From: Aurelia coerulea
Lineage: Eukaryota; Cnidaria; Scyphozoa; Semaeostomeae; Ulmaridae
Assembly: GCA_039566865.1 (NCBI GenBank)
Contig: CM076958.1
Coordinates: forward strand, 5,246,501-5,310,500
Reading direction: 5' to 3'
Length of the DNA stretch: 64,000 nt
Made by a program: the position numbers and the translations under genes. Under the pieces are notes generated by a model. It was not told where the DNA came from and did no database searches. It worked only from the letters and a program-made list of their open reading frames with translations. Shown here in pieces: positions 11,072 to 23,307 of the stretch; positions within the stretch are counted from its first letter, which is position 1; the number at the start of each line of letters is the position of its first letter.

Positions 11072-12849
11072 TATGCTGTACTACAACCACCTGCACAGTG
11101 ATATTCAGGAAAGTATCTACCTCTTGTGGTACCCCTTGTGTGCTGTTGTGTTTATCTTGCAAGAAATTTTTTTGTCGCGAAGTTTACTCCAAATCTCAAG
11201 TCTTTCAGAACGGATTTCAGCTTTGTGGATTATCTGAGTAAAATCTTCTCACTATTAGTAAGTTATTACATCATTCTGGCATCACTGTTTAGTTCGTTGG
11301 TTGGTTTGTTATCATTTTAGTAGAGCAGAAAACTAAATCTTTTCTTTACTTCTGTTGTAGAATCATGTTGTAAATACGTTTTAAATATCGAATATGCCAA
11401 TCTCGTTGTCCAGCTCATTGAGATATTTTTATGAGTCTCCTTGTTTTGTCGTGACCGAGGAGGGGCGTCGGATTCAAAGTTTTTTCGTTCAGACGCCGCA
11501 GCTGTGCTCGATTGCCGTAGCTTTTCGCCCTTTGCAGAGGAAAACATACTGCCAAGGAGGAGCCAGCGAAAGATATCCAAGGAATGAAATGAAAGTTCCC
11601 TTTCAATTTTTCAAAACCTCCTTCGCAGGACTATACAAAGTTTCCTCCGCAGAAGCATACAAGCTGAAGCATAAATGCTGTGTCTCATACTCATAAGTCA
11701 TCCTTAACAACCAGGCAAACCAGAAAAAGTGGACACTTTTGAATGATCTGCAAAATATGATTGAATAACTTTAACTTTAAAATTACTTTTTGTGCATTTG
11801 TTTCAAGGATCAGTCTAGTTTCAAAGATGTTGCACAATCTTTGAATTTGCTTTGAATTTGAATTGGCCTTGAATTTGCCTGAAATTGTGCTTTTACGTTT
11901 TGAAGCATTTTCTTGGGGAACTCGATAACCTTCACTGGGGAACCCGATAACAATTGAACATCGAAGGTAGCACCTCGAGCAAAATCAAATTTTCTTCTTA
12001 GTTATTTTTCTGAAACCGAGGAAATGCTTCGAAAGGAAGAAATTTGAGAGAGAACCCGAAAATACGGAATTGCCAAAAGTCACCTTCGTGCTAAAAAGTT
12101 TCAAACGTATTTTGGTAGAGCTTAAGACTACTAGAGCATGAAATTTCGTGATCACGGTTAATTCCGGCTTCTCGTGGATAAATTTTGTGGCAGCTTTTGT
12201 GTTATTGTATCTGCGGCTATTTTAATCTAAAAATGTTAAGAAAACAAATCTTATTTTTATCAATTTATCGGGAATGAATCATATAAGGTTATGTATATTT
12301 ACATTCCGATATGAAGCATCACATTGCTTAGCAACTACGATAAATGAGTCACGCAAACACAACCTTTTTTCTTTTCGGCAAATGTGAAAATTATCTTTTC
12401 AGAATGAACTTTTCAGAGCGAAACACCGCAGTTATTTTTATGGAAAAATACAGAAAATGTTTCCGAAAAGGACGCAGTACGTTTGAAATTTCCTCTTTCA
12501 AATATGAAGTTTCAAAAGCGAATTTTAGCAAGAAAAAAGCAATCACATAGCCGTACATTCTGGGCCAAAATGAATGCTTTGAGAAACAGCGATGAAGGGA
12601 AACCGGTTACGAATGTATTCATTTCAATAATCTCCGGGCCTTGCATTGTCTTGGGCGTATAGAATTTTACTGCCCTGAAGGCGATGAATCTTGTTGTGGC
12701 ATTGATTCTTTGATTTTTCCACGAAGGTTGGCTTGCGTTACAGGTCTATCCGAAGGTTTTGTCGTCAAGTTTTGTCAATGTTCTACGTTCCAGTTAGCCA
12801 GCACTCTGAAGAACTAAAAATATGCAGTTAACACCAAAAAGTAAATGTA

Positions 12850-15800
12850 AAATTCAATAATTCATTTCTTGAAGCTAAGAAAAAGAGTTTTAAATCCAAC
12901 CTTTGATTTATGACGCTTAGAAATATTTATTGATTAATAGATTATAAAAAATTTTCTAAACTTCAATTATTAATTCTTCGCGCTTTCATCCATTTCATTG
13001 GTTTTTGACGCTAGAAACATGTTTTATAATTCAATTACTAATTTGGGAAGCTTAAAAAGTTCTATTCAACAGTTAATTTCGGATGCTTAAAAAATGTTTG
13101 TCGATTTCTTTATATCAGGTATTAGCGTTTAAAATTCAACGATAAATGTCAGATGCTTAGATAGCTCTGATTGATTTCTTGATACTTAGAAAAATATGGT
13201 TTAGAATTCAGTGATTAATTTCGGATGCTTAGAAAATGTTTGTCAATTTCTTGATGCTATGAAAATGTGGTTTAAAATTCAACCATTAATGTTGGATACT
13301 TTAAATAATTTTCATTGATTTCTCGATACTTAACAAAATATGGTGTACGATTCAACTTTAATTTCGGATGATTAGAAAATGCTTGTCAGTTTTTTGATGC
13401 TATGAAAATGTGGTTTAAAATTCAACCATTAATGTTGGATACTTTAAATAATTTTCATTGATTTCTCGATACTTAACAAAATATGGTGTACGATTCAACT
13501 TTAATTTCGGATGATTAGAAAATGCTTGTCAGTTTCTTGATACTATGAAAATATGGTTTAAAATTCAACCATTCATGTTGGATACTTTAAATAATGTTTA
13601 TTGATTTCTCGATACTTAAAGAAATATGGTGTATAATTCAGTGATTAATTTTGGATGCTTAGAAAATGTTTGTCAATTTCTTGATACTATGAAAATATGG
13701 TTTAAAATTCAACCATTAATGTTGGATACTTTAAATAATTTTTATTGATTTCTCGATACTTAAAAAATATGGTTTAAAAATTCAACAGTTATTTCAGATG
13801 CTGAGATAATTTTTATTGATTTCTCGATCATTCTAGAAATATGGTTTAGATTAATTCAGTGATTAATTTCGGATGCTTCGAAAATGTTTAAAATTTCTTG
13901 ATACTATAAAAATATGGTTTAAAATTCAACCATTAATGTTGGATACTTTAGATAATTTCTATTGATTTCTCAATAATTAAAAATATGCTTTATAATTCAG
14001 TGATTAATTTCGGATGCTTAGAAAATGTTTACAGTTCTTGATACTATGAAAATATGGTTTAAAATTCAACCATTAATGTTGGCTACTTTAAATAATTTTT
14101 ATTGATTTCTCGATACTTAAAAAAATATGGTTTAAAATTCAACGGTTAATTTCAGATGCTAAGATAATTTTTATTTATTTCTCGATACTTAAAAAAATAT
14201 GGTTTAAAATTCAACGGTTAATTTCAGATGCTAAGATAATTTTTATTTATTTCTCGATACTTAAAAAAAATATGTTTTAAAATTCAACGGTTAATTTCGG
14301 ATGCTTAGAAAATGTTTGTCAATTTCTTGATACTATGAAAATATGGTTTAAAATTCAACCATTAATGTTGGATACTTTAAATAATGTTTATTGATTTCTC
14401 GATACTTAAAGAAATATGGTGTAAGATTCAACGGTTAATTTCGGATGCTAAGATGATTTTCATTCATTTCTCGATACTTGAAAAAATATAGTTTAAAATT
14501 CAACGTTTAATTTCGGATGCTTAGAAAATGTTTGTCAATTTCTTGATACTATGAAAATATGGTTTAAAATTCAACCATTAATGTTGGCTACTTTAAATAA
14601 TTTTTATTGATTTCTCGATACTTAAGAAAATATGGTTTAAAATTCAACAGTAAATTTCAGATGCTTAGATAATTTTTATTGATTTCTCGATCATGCTAGA
14701 AATATGGTTTAGATTAATTCAGTGATTAATTTCGGATGCTTCGAAAATGTTTAAAATTTCTTGATACTATAAAAATATGGTTTAAAATTCAACCATTAAT
14801 GTTGGATACTTTAGATAATTTCTATTGATTTCTCAATAATTAAAAATATGCTTTATAATTCAGTGATTAAGTTCGGATGCTTAGAAAATGTTTACAGTTT
14901 CTCGATACTATGAAAATATGGTTTAAAATTCAACCATTAATGTTGGCTACTTTAAATAATTTTTATTGATTTCTCGATACTTAAGAAAATATGGTTTAAA
15001 ATTCAACAGTAAATTTCAGATGCTTAGACAATTTTTATTTATTTCTCGATCATTAGAAATATGGTTTAGATTATTTCAGTGATTAATTTCGGATGCTTCG
15101 AAAATGTTTAAAATTTCTTGATACTATGAAAATATGGTTTAAAATTCAACGGTTAATTTCGGATATTAAGATGAATATTATTGATTTCTCGATAATCAAA
15201 AATATGGTTTAAAATTCAACACTTAATTTCGGATGCTAAGACAATTTTCATTGATTTCTCGATAATCAAAAATATGGTTTAAAATTCAACGGTTAATTTC
15301 GGATGTTAAGATAATTTTCATTGATTTCTCGATAATCAAAAATATGGTTTAAAATTCAACGGTTAATTTCAGATGTTAAGATAATTTTCATTGATTTCTC
15401 GATGATTACAAAAATATGGTTTAAAATTCAGTGATTAATTTCGGATGCTTAGAAAATGTTTACAATTTCTTGATACTATGAAAATATGGTTTAAAATTCA
15501 ACCATTAATGTTGGCTACTTTAAATAATTTTTATTGATTTCTCGATACTCAAAAAAATATGGTTTAAAATTCAACGGTTAATTTCGGATGTTAAGATAAT
15601 TTTTATTGATTTCTCGATACTTAAAAAAATATAGTTTAAAATTCAATGGTCAATTTCAGATGCTAAGATAATTTTTATTGATTTCTCGATACTTAAAAAA
15701 ATATGGTTTGAAATTCAATGATTAATTTTGGATGCTTAGAAAATGTTTGTCAGTTTCTTGATACAAGGAAAATATGGTTTAAAATTCAACCATTAATGTT

Positions 15801-16085
15801 GGATGCTTTAAATATGGTTTATTGAATTGATTTCTCGATACTAAGAAAAATATCGTGTGAAATTCAACCATTAATTTTGTATGCTTTGATAATTTTCATC
15901 AATTTCTTGATATAAAAGAGGTTTGAAATTCAGCTATTCATGTTGGATGCTTAGATAACTTTTATTGATTTCTTAATATCCAAAAATTATTCAAAATTGA
16001 ACCATAAATTTCTGATGTTCAGATAATTTTATTTACTTCGTTATACTATAAAATATATGGTTCTAATGTTAGTACTTAAAGTTTC
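12850..16085. repeat. About 3.2 kb tandem array of a 72-bp AT-rich unit
   Basis: The motif ATATGGTTTAAAATTCAAC recurs every 71-73 bp, about 45 copies. Two monomer types tend to alternate. One contains CCATTAATGTTGGATACTTT and ATTGATTTCTCGATACTT; the other contains TTAATTTCGGATGCTTAGAA and TTTCTTGATACTATGAAAAT. This gives a dimer of about 143-145 bp in places. Longer segments are also repeated, for example 13833 and 14696 share the same variant block 863 bp apart. Outer copies are more diverged than inner ones, as expected for homogenisation by unequal exchange. No open frame spans it. Confidence 0.95.
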
Positions 16086-17104
16086 TTGATTTGTTTTTTA
16101 TTTTTTGGGTTCACAAATTGTGATGCAGTGTCTACTATTGCAAAATCTTTTCCTTGATGATGCAGCAAAAAGTTTGGGCTCAAAAAGTAAAAGCTGCAAT
16201 GAATATTCCTCAAGAATGTGTCTTTGCCATGACACATTAAATTTAGATAAGTTGGCCTATAAAGGCTTTTTAAACATTGTACCAGAGTCTCTAAAATGTT
16301 CAGCCATCCTGTTTCTTATTATTTTTTGTTTAAAACGTATATACATCTAAATTTGTTAAATTTCAAGCTTTAGATCATATAACTTGCTTCTTATAGTAGA
16401 AGTTTGCGTACATTCACTAACTTGAAAATGAAGTCATAAAAATTAGTTTCAACGTAGTAAATGAAGAGGGGAAATCCTAATCAACTACAGGTAATTTTTG
16501 TAGAAGAAACATCTTATAAAAAGAGGTAGGCTCAGTTTGTCGAAAGTGAAGAAGCATCCTTACCTGAATTTAGGGAGCTAAGAAACTTTTGCAATTTGTA
16601 GTTTTAACTTTCCCATCACACTCAAAAATGTTTTGATACTGTACAGTTATAGCAACTGTTTGGACATTATTTTGAGTGCAAACCATGTATTTACTTGTTT
16701 TGGGATCCTACAGAGTAATCTGGCAGCCCTTCCTACAAAACTAAATTAGGTCAACACTTCCAGCATTAAAAACATAAGAAACATGTAAGAAACTTTTGGT
16801 AGCAAAAAGGCCCAAAATTTAAGAAACTGTCCCGTACCTTAGTTTCTTATAACAAAAATGCGTGTATGGTAAATATCTTTTGTTCTGGCCAGGTGTTCTA
16901 TCAAAATAGATGACGTTGTTCCAAAATCTTTCGTGGAACGTTCATTGCGGGCGAGAGTGGGAGAAAGGAGCATGTTGGTGAAGTGAAACATGGAATTTTT
17001 GGCAGTTTGTCAGTTGAAATCGCACACGAAATTAACCTGCCGTCAACCTTCAAAACCCTCAGTGCAAAGCAAGTTTCAGAATTTTTATTTTGTTTATAAG
17101 AAGA
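16086..17104. other. Intergenic; possible GAAACTT-type repeat fragment
   Basis: No gene was recognised. The part 16770-16865 shares AAGAAAC-rich motifs and a TTTCTTATAACAAAAATGCG end with the elements at 50482-50978 and 52519-53308. An 81-codon open frame at 16105-16350 shows no similarity. Confidence 0.5.
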
Positions 17105-17291
17105 GGTGTGGGCCATCCATGGCGGTACTGCAATACCAGGACAACCCGTGCCCGCGGTGAAGCAAGCTTCAGACCGACGAGCTGGTTCCAAAAATCAGTT
17201 TAATAAAAGGGCATCCTTGGATGCCTATCAGATATTAAGCTGATAAGAACAGATACTACACTTGATCTTAGCCAAAAGGCCGAGAAGCGAT
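17105..17291 (-). ncRNA. RNU2: U2 spliceosomal snRNA
   Basis: Read on the minus strand from 17291, the RNA begins AUCGCUUCUCGGCCUUUUGG, the invariant U2 5' end and stem-loop I. It contains the branch-point recognition GUAGUA (17254-17259). Stem-loop IIa follows, with UUAUCAG pairing CUGAUA. The Sm-binding site AUUUUUGG lies at 17188-17195. A 3' stem-loop with CCUGGUAUUGCAGUACC lies near 17121-17137. The length of 187 nt matches U2. Stem IIb has its own sequence (GGCAUCC paired to GGAUGCC), which keeps the pairing. The 5' half is essentially perfect, so it is probably functional, although expression cannot be seen. U2 pairs with the intron branch point in the spliceosome. Confidence 0.96.
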
Positions 17292-17338
17292 AACTTTTCT
17301 AAAAAAAATGAGGGTTGCCGTTCACAGAACTGATGGAA

Positions 17339-17361
17339 GCCTTACGGGTGCGATTGGGTGA
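17339..17361 (-). promoter_or_regulatory. Possible snRNA proximal element upstream of U2
   Basis: On the minus strand, TTCACCCAATCGCACC lies about 50-70 bp upstream of the U2 start, the position of the proximal sequence element of metazoan Pol II snRNA genes. It begins with the TCACC typical of that element in vertebrates. A diverged copy of the surrounding block lies at 17440-17490. There is no TATA box, as expected for Pol II U2 genes. Confidence 0.3.
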
Positions 17362-18049
17362 ACAGAGACCTCTTTCACTTATTTGGTGGAAGTTTTGCGG
17401 CTGCATCTGGTAGCGCATGTTTGGGCAGAGATCACTCTCCAGTGATTGATGGAAAGCTTGCGGTCACGATTATTGGTCATCATCTTCACACCATTTACGC
17501 TTTCCGCCTATAAAGACATTGCGCGGTACACTATTAATTCCAAATATACTATTAATTTCCAAATATGTCTATTTTGAGCTATTTTTTCATTGTGGTCAAA
17601 CTGCCAAGCCATCTCGTTTGTTACCATTGCTTTAAATTCAACTTCTCCAGGTATTTTTCTATTTGTTTACATTTTTAATTGTTCTTATACTAAAGAGTGT
17701 ATTTACAATTTTTCCAGATTTCATCTTCTCCTTTGATCTGATCACATATTCCTCAGATTAATGGTTACAATTTGTCAATTCAGAAGCGCATGCGCAAATG
17801 TGTATAACAAAATTGACATAACATTTAAAGAAATAGGGCCACCATTCCGCAAATCTAATGAATATCTGGGCCATAATTCCGGAAATTGTAAAACATTTCC
17901 TGTCATTCCTATACATATGCAAAAGTGTCTCCAGAATAGGACCCATAAAATCTCTGAAAAGGATACCCATTATAATTATGACGTGAAATGTCTGAAAACT
18001 GTGAAAAAGATGACCACCATTCTGTGACATTTTGAAAAAAGCACTCCTA
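17362..18049. other. Intergenic, nothing recognised
   Basis: Overlapping open frames on both strands at 17758-18030 are reciprocal shadows without protein-like composition. No other feature was seen. Confidence 0.5.
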
Positions 18050-18290
18050 AAGTAGCTCTTCCTCGTACCACAAAACTTATCAAGACACCCCGATATATTG
18101 GCCTATAGTTCGATCTGTCATGCCTTACGCCACTCTTGAAGATGGGTGCAATACGCGCCATTTTCCAGCCCTCCGGAAACTTTCCCGTAATAAACAACGA
18201 TTTATTGAAAAGATAACATAAGGACACACCGACAACTGGCGAAGCAATCTTCAAATAAAAGCTCGCAATGCTATCGTGGCCTGAACGTGG
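18050..18290 (-). pseudogene. LINE reverse-transcriptase N-terminal fragment
   Basis: Minus-strand translation gives ASPVVGVSLCYLFNKSLFIT, then GKFPEGWKMARIAPIFKSG and SNYRPI. These are the hallmark motifs at the start of LINE reverse transcriptases (F-P-x-x-W-K-x-A-x-x-x-P-I-F-K, then N-Y-R-P-I). The catalytic YADD part is missing. Confidence 0.8.
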
Positions 18291-18594
18291 CGTGATGTTT
18301 TCATTTTATTCAAGGTTGATGTATTTATGTATGTACGTAAAATTTGCCATCAAAATTAAAAATCAAGTCTATCATAAAATATTTGGAAGGAAAAAAGAGA
18401 TATATAATTACATGTGTACGATATATGGATATAAAGGTTAAAATCAAATTTCAAAACGCCCCCAGGTTAAAATGGCAGGGATAGCATTAAAAGACAATTG
18501 TTTCCATAATGGTCCCTCCAGAGGTGTCATTGAGAAACAAAAATTTCTTGCTTTTGTGTCAAATCTTTGTAGTTTTTGGAATTTTAGGTTTCTT

Positions 18595-18725
18595 CATTTT
18601 GTAGGTCTTTAAAGAATTTGTCCTTGATCTTATGTTTAAAACTGTTCACGTTCTTGGCAGATTTTAGGTCAGAGTATAGACTGTTCCAGATTTTAGGTCC
18701 AAGGAAGGAGAGACCACTTATGATA
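18595..18725 (-). pseudogene. LINE polyprotein C-terminal fragment
   Basis: The minus strand encodes LSFLGPKIWNSLYSDLKSAK followed by NSFKHKIKDKFF and a stop, the usual C-terminus of non-LTR retrotransposon ORF2. Its order relative to the 18050-18290 fragment shows they come from different insertions. Confidence 0.75.
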
Positions 18726-18895
18726 ATTTATGAAAATAATTGACGATAATTTTAATTGATGATAATTTATGTTATGATGGCAGAAAGAGAAACTTAACGA
18801 TGGAGTTTTGAACGGGTATTTTGAACGGGCCTGCGTGCAGATCAGACGAGTGAATTAGCTCTTTTTGGGAGTTTTCTCGCTGAGCTTAATATTTC

Positions 18896-19341
18896 TAGCC
18901 TGTGTTCCAGACCACTTGGAAAGGAAAGTGGTCTGTGTAACGAAGCGCTAATCCGTGTTCAGAGGATGAATTGAATTGCGAAATAATTAAGGGCATTCAT
19001 TCACACATCTGATTGGCTGCAATGAAGTAATTGATCAACACCACGGATGTCTTTGTGAATATATTTGTTTGAAACAAACGAGGGCTGATCGTTATCACTT
19101 TGTTCGGTCGTTAAAAGTCAGTAGGATTAGCAGTGATTCAAATCTCTTATTCTTTGTATTGTAATGTGAGTTTTTGCACGAGACGAGCTTTTCTTTCTGA
19201 TAACAAAGCAAAAAGTAATTATGCGAATTATTAGTTGCATATACTAATTTTTCTTCAGATTTTCAAGAAAATTTCTGAACAAGGATTAGCGCTCCGTTAC
19301 ACAGACCACTTTCCTTGCAAAGTGGTCTGGAACACAGGCTA
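18896..19341. mobile_element. 446-bp MITE with TAGCCTGTG ends and 8-bp duplication
   Basis: The left end TAGCCTGTGTTCCAGACCAC and the inverted right end pair for about 60 bp (through GTGGTCTGTGTAACG). The 8-bp AATATTTC flanks both sides (18888-18895 and 19342-19349). An 8-bp duplication fits hAT-type mobilisation. The interior is non-coding. Confidence 0.92.
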
Positions 19342-19389
19342 AATATTTCCAGTTCTGCAGAAAGTACATATTCATTCATGATGCAATTG

Positions 19390-19830
19390 CTTTGTTGCCC
19401 CTAAACTGTTTGGCTGTTAAGACTTTTTAATACTGATAACCTGGTCAATGGTTTTCCAAGTTTTCTTGAGGTCACCTTGAACCAGTGTGATTTTTTCAGA
19501 GAAATGTTCAAGTTATTCCACCTGTTACAAATTTGCTTGGAGGATTCCATCAACAATTTTGAGTTGCTTTTTACAGCTTGAGTTTTGATTTATCCCTCGT
19601 TTTAGCCAATTTGAAATAATCAGCATTCAGCCAAGGCGTATATCTATCCGACACGCGTCTTCTTAAAGTACGAGCATCCTTTTCTAGAATGGGGCGCAAA
19701 AATTTGGGTCCACTTGCGTACTGCATCATCAATGTCTCGAGCATTATTACCTACAAGCCTCCCAATCTACCTCGGAGAGATCTGAGCGGAAAGTCTCTTC
19801 ACTAAAATTCCTCAACTGACGAGATGTTAT
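19390..19830 (-). pseudogene. Probable decayed LINE linker region
   Basis: The minus strand reads, with interruptions, RYTPWLNADYFKLAKTRDKS and then KLKL, resembling the segment between endonuclease and reverse transcriptase of LINEs. It is weak but consistent with the LINE pieces nearby. Confidence 0.4.
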
Positions 19831-20780
19831 ATATCTGTCTGTGCTGGTGTTTAAAGGCACACTGTCGTGCCGCTGATTGGGTGAATAAGACAATACAAAA
19901 GAACAGAATTAGGCAAGCTTCAGTAATTACGCTGTACACTGAAATTCATGAAGGTGATAACGATCTGAGTCCCTTTATTCTCGAAACAAAGTATGACCCA
20001 AGAGCATAAAGGCTTGGTAATTATTCAGAGGCCAGGATGTTTGTTAGTTCTTTCAACATTACAACTGGCCAATCACAGCCACGACAGTGTGCCTTTAACA
20101 CCATCACGTAACTTTCTAACACAATAAACACCGGGAAATCATAACAATGAGACGGAGACATAAAAAACAAGAGAATATTCGTTCATGATCACATTTAATA
20201 CAGAATACGAATGTCTGCGTATCCATCCTCCAACACGTTTTTGCAATCAATCAAATTTGCATATGTCGAGTAAATCACTATGGTTGTGATTAACTGACTG
20301 ACGGACTGATTGCATTTTAACTCATTTTTCTTCCTTACACTACAAAATAAGTTCTTGAAAGTAATTTAATGACACTAGTAAGCTTTTTATTATTTCATCA
20401 CAGTTCAAAGCTTGAACAATCTAAATTCTTTAAAATGAACGAAAAATCAGTCAAGATAAAGCATGAACGAACAGGATCAATTGGCTGACTACTGTCGTAT
20501 ATGCACCATAATACTGCCGCATGTCATCACTAGATGGAATAATGTCGCATATCACGGTCATGTAGGATTCCGTCAAGACGAAGCACATGTGATAACGACC
20601 ACTACTTTTCTCTAGAGTTATACGACCAATTGAAAGAATCTTGGCCAGGATCTTAGAAACACCATAGTCATGGAAACATTCAGTATGTGTAGTCTGTTGG
20701 CAGTATCATTTTCAGCCAAACACCTAACCTCCAGAATTTGTACTAATGCCTCATGTGAACTGGCCGATGCCTTGCTTGAT
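19831..20780. other. Intergenic, nothing recognised
   Basis: Only short open frames without known motifs. Confidence 0.5.
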
Positions 20781-20784
20781 TTAA

Positions 20785-21216
20785 AGAGCCATCAAAATAC
20801 CCAGGGTCCTTTGCGAGCACGCTACAAGTTCAGAGTGTCGTGCAAATCAATTTGGCGAAAACGGAAACTACAGATCCACACATCCACCCTGCAGTGGTCG
20901 AAGCAGGGTCTGGTTGAAGGGATAGAACAGTTCAATTAAAGGAAACACTTTCTATCAGTTTAACAATTGCAGCAGTGTGGTTTCCACCTGGAACGAATTA
21001 GATTTTCGGACAGTCTGCAATAGACGATTGCGCTAAAGATGGCGGCGAGGAATTTTCTACCAAGATGCACTGCGTTCTTTAATCGAATTCCTATAGAATC
21101 GTTAAAGAATCTTAATTAGAACGCAATGCATCTTGGTAAAAGATTCCTCGCCGCCATCTTTAACGCAATCGCCTATTGCAGCGCGCCCGCAAGGGACCCT
21201 ACGTGACAATGGCTCT
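20785..21216. mobile_element. TTAA-flanked MITE containing a second palindromic MITE
   Basis: The left end is AGAGCCATCAAAATACCCAG. The right end, read inverted, is AGAGCCATTGTCACGTAGG. TTAA lies on both sides (20781-20784 and 21217-21220). A relative with the same GGACCCTGGGTAACAATGGC end lies at about 55621-55950. The part 21016-21180 is a separate insert. Confidence 0.82.
21016..21180. mobile_element. 165-bp palindromic MITE nested in 20785-21216
   Basis: The arms begin TGCAATAGACGATTGCG and TGCAATAGGCGATTGCG (inverted) and pair for about 65 bp, including AAGATGGCGGCGAGGAA and ACCAAGATGCA. The related copy of the host element near 55.9 kb lacks it, which supports insertion. Confidence 0.9.
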
Positions 21217-21220
21217 TTAA

Positions 21221-22625
21221 GGTGGTTAAGATGGATTTCTATTTAACGAGCAATCTTTGCCAATCGACTTTAGCAATCGCCAAAATATAGGCGCCTGCGT
21301 TTCAATCGGACCAATTGCCCAAAACGCGTGATTTGAGACAACTGCTGCAGCTCTGTGATCGATAGCCAGCGATACCTCGGTTTCGACAAATTGCATTGCG
21401 ACTAAATGCAATCGACATCACCCAGTAAGAATGGAAATTAATGATATCAAAAGACGATCGCTAAAAAGTAGAGTGTCCTAAATCGCACAACTGCGTTAAA
21501 TGAATGGAAATTAGCCTCAAGAATACCATAACCGGCACTACCAGAAATACATCTATTACTTTATCGAAAGCAGCAGATGAACTATTGCAACATATCACTG
21601 GCGTCGAATCTTTAGATAGGCTGGTGTAAACGGTCCCGATTAGGTCTTTCTTGTGAATGGCTTGAAACTCTATACTTTGATACAACTCTACAGTTGGACT
21701 TTATTGAAATCCTTTATATTTTTTAGATTAAAGCTCATCTTATATTTCAACTCGTTTGTGGATGTGACGGCATAAAATTTCAAAATCGCAAATCAGAGGA
21801 GTGAACGATTTGTACTTGATTAGCATATTGTAGACATTCATAAGCAGTGGTTTTCTTGACAATCATCCAATGTTTCCTCGAAAGTTTAGAAATTACCCTG
21901 GTTTTAATTTTCTGAAAACTCTCCTTAAATTCTTAAAAAGGAATAAACACTCTAATTTCTGAAAATATCGAAGATTTCAGAAAAGCCCACCGGTAGAACC
22001 ATAGCAAAACAGCTTAAGTTTCTTTCAAGCCAGTCAGTGCAAAGACAGCATCAACAGCCATTTACACCAGCTCTTTTGCGGATCAAACGCCTATGCTGGG
22101 CGACACACGACAGTATTCGGCCTATTGACCTTTTCGGAATGGTAGTTTATAACGATCAAACACAACTAACGTATACCAGCCTCATTGTCACTCTAATTAC
22201 AATCATAACATTCTATCAACAGCACGGCATTGTATCAAGGAGTGTTACATGAACAAGGGACGCTGGACCCTTTCATTTATTTCCAAAATTAAAAACGTAA
22301 TTCTCACAAGAACCCATTCTAGGAAAGAGTGAGCCTAGCTACTCCCTGCACCAAGATGGAAACAAGTGGCAAGTGACTAAAACAATATTTCGGGGTTTGA
22401 AAATCACAGAAATTCGAAAATTCGAGTAATGTTAAAATGTTCTTTTCATGTGATACATCAAAGGCAAGATCAAGTTTTGCGATAACATTTCGAGTGTGAA
22501 AAAGGACTTCAAACAACCATGACGGCAACGCCAGATGCTGCCTAGCTTTTTCCTATTTCCTTTAATTCCTACATGATTTATAGCTGTCACTGAAAAAGTA
22601 CTGCCAACCACCGATAGCACCCAGT
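21221..22625. other. Intergenic with a repeat shared with 51.7-52.0 kb
   Basis: The stretch about 21700-22035 is similar in order and wording to about 51660-51995 (for example GATTTCAGAAAAGCCCACCG versus GATTTCAGAGAAGTCCAACG). A shorter relative lies at 27430-27560. No gene was recognised. Confidence 0.5.
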
Positions 22626-22863
22626 CAGTGGCGAACCCAGCTAAAGCTTAAGGGGGGGGGGGGGGGTTAATAAAGTATTCATTTTCTTACTAAATAATGC
22701 CTAAATCGCAAGTTTTTCCAACATTCTATCTGAAGGAGAATAAAAAGGTACATTAGTTCCACGATTAGGGGCACGCTTAATGCCAAAACGGGACGCCAGG
22801 CACAGTTTTCTTCTTAAAGAAGGGCAATTGACCCACCCAATTCTCCCCCAAAACCCGCCACTG
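22626..22863. mobile_element. Small element with CAGTGGCG ends and a G15 tract
   Basis: It starts CAGTGGCGAACCCAGC and ends CCCGCCACTG. CAGTGGCG-type ends are common for hAT-related MITEs. A run of 15 G sits at 22652-22666. No matching target duplication was found. Confidence 0.5.
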
Positions 22864-23300
22864 CAATCTGCATCCAGTTACTCAGGGAAGGTCGTGATCT
22901 ATATGCATATCAAAGCATTATTGGAAATTTATCCAGAGTTTTACGAGGTCAAATTAAACCCTATAGCAATAATGGGAAAGCTCTACAATGATCTGTACTG
23001 TATAGGGTTCTATTTCAGCCATCCTACACAGCTCTTACAGTAGAATGTATCGTCATGTATTAAGCACGAAAATTCAGCAATGCAAGATTCATAACTAGTA
23101 CTTTCAATTTCAAGCGTATAAACCAGTATACAGTTGAAAACTCATCAGGTATTACCATGCATTAATCAAATCAACAACGTGAACTAAAGCTAAAATACAG
23201 TGTTTGGAAGCATCAGAAGCATAGGTCAACGGGCAAGTCATAGATCAAGGGGCAAGGCTGGGTTCAGTTGACATACCAGTGGGTGGAATTCTCCCATAGC
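22864..23300. other. Intergenic, nothing recognised
   Basis: No feature seen. Confidence 0.5.
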
Positions 23301-23307
23301 ATAATAC

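Larger units (their letters stand above)
8501..12849. other. 3' UTR/intergenic region with repeats
   Basis: The first part must include the CACNB 3' UTR; the nearest AATAAA seen is at about 9168, inside a repeat. Beyond the separately listed MITEs (8931-9170, 9181-9311), a C-tract and a GATT array, only short open frames without recognisable similarity are present. A short repeat GACGATACCAT near 10423 also occurs at 41-51. Confidence 0.6.

Noticed and set aside
12850..16085. CRISPR-like regular repetition
   Set aside because: Units are directly adjacent without unique spacers and the context is eukaryotic; it is a satellite.
16901..17191. 96-codon minus-strand open frame
   Set aside because: It overlaps the 3' half of the U2 snRNA and its flank; the RNA gene explains the sequence.
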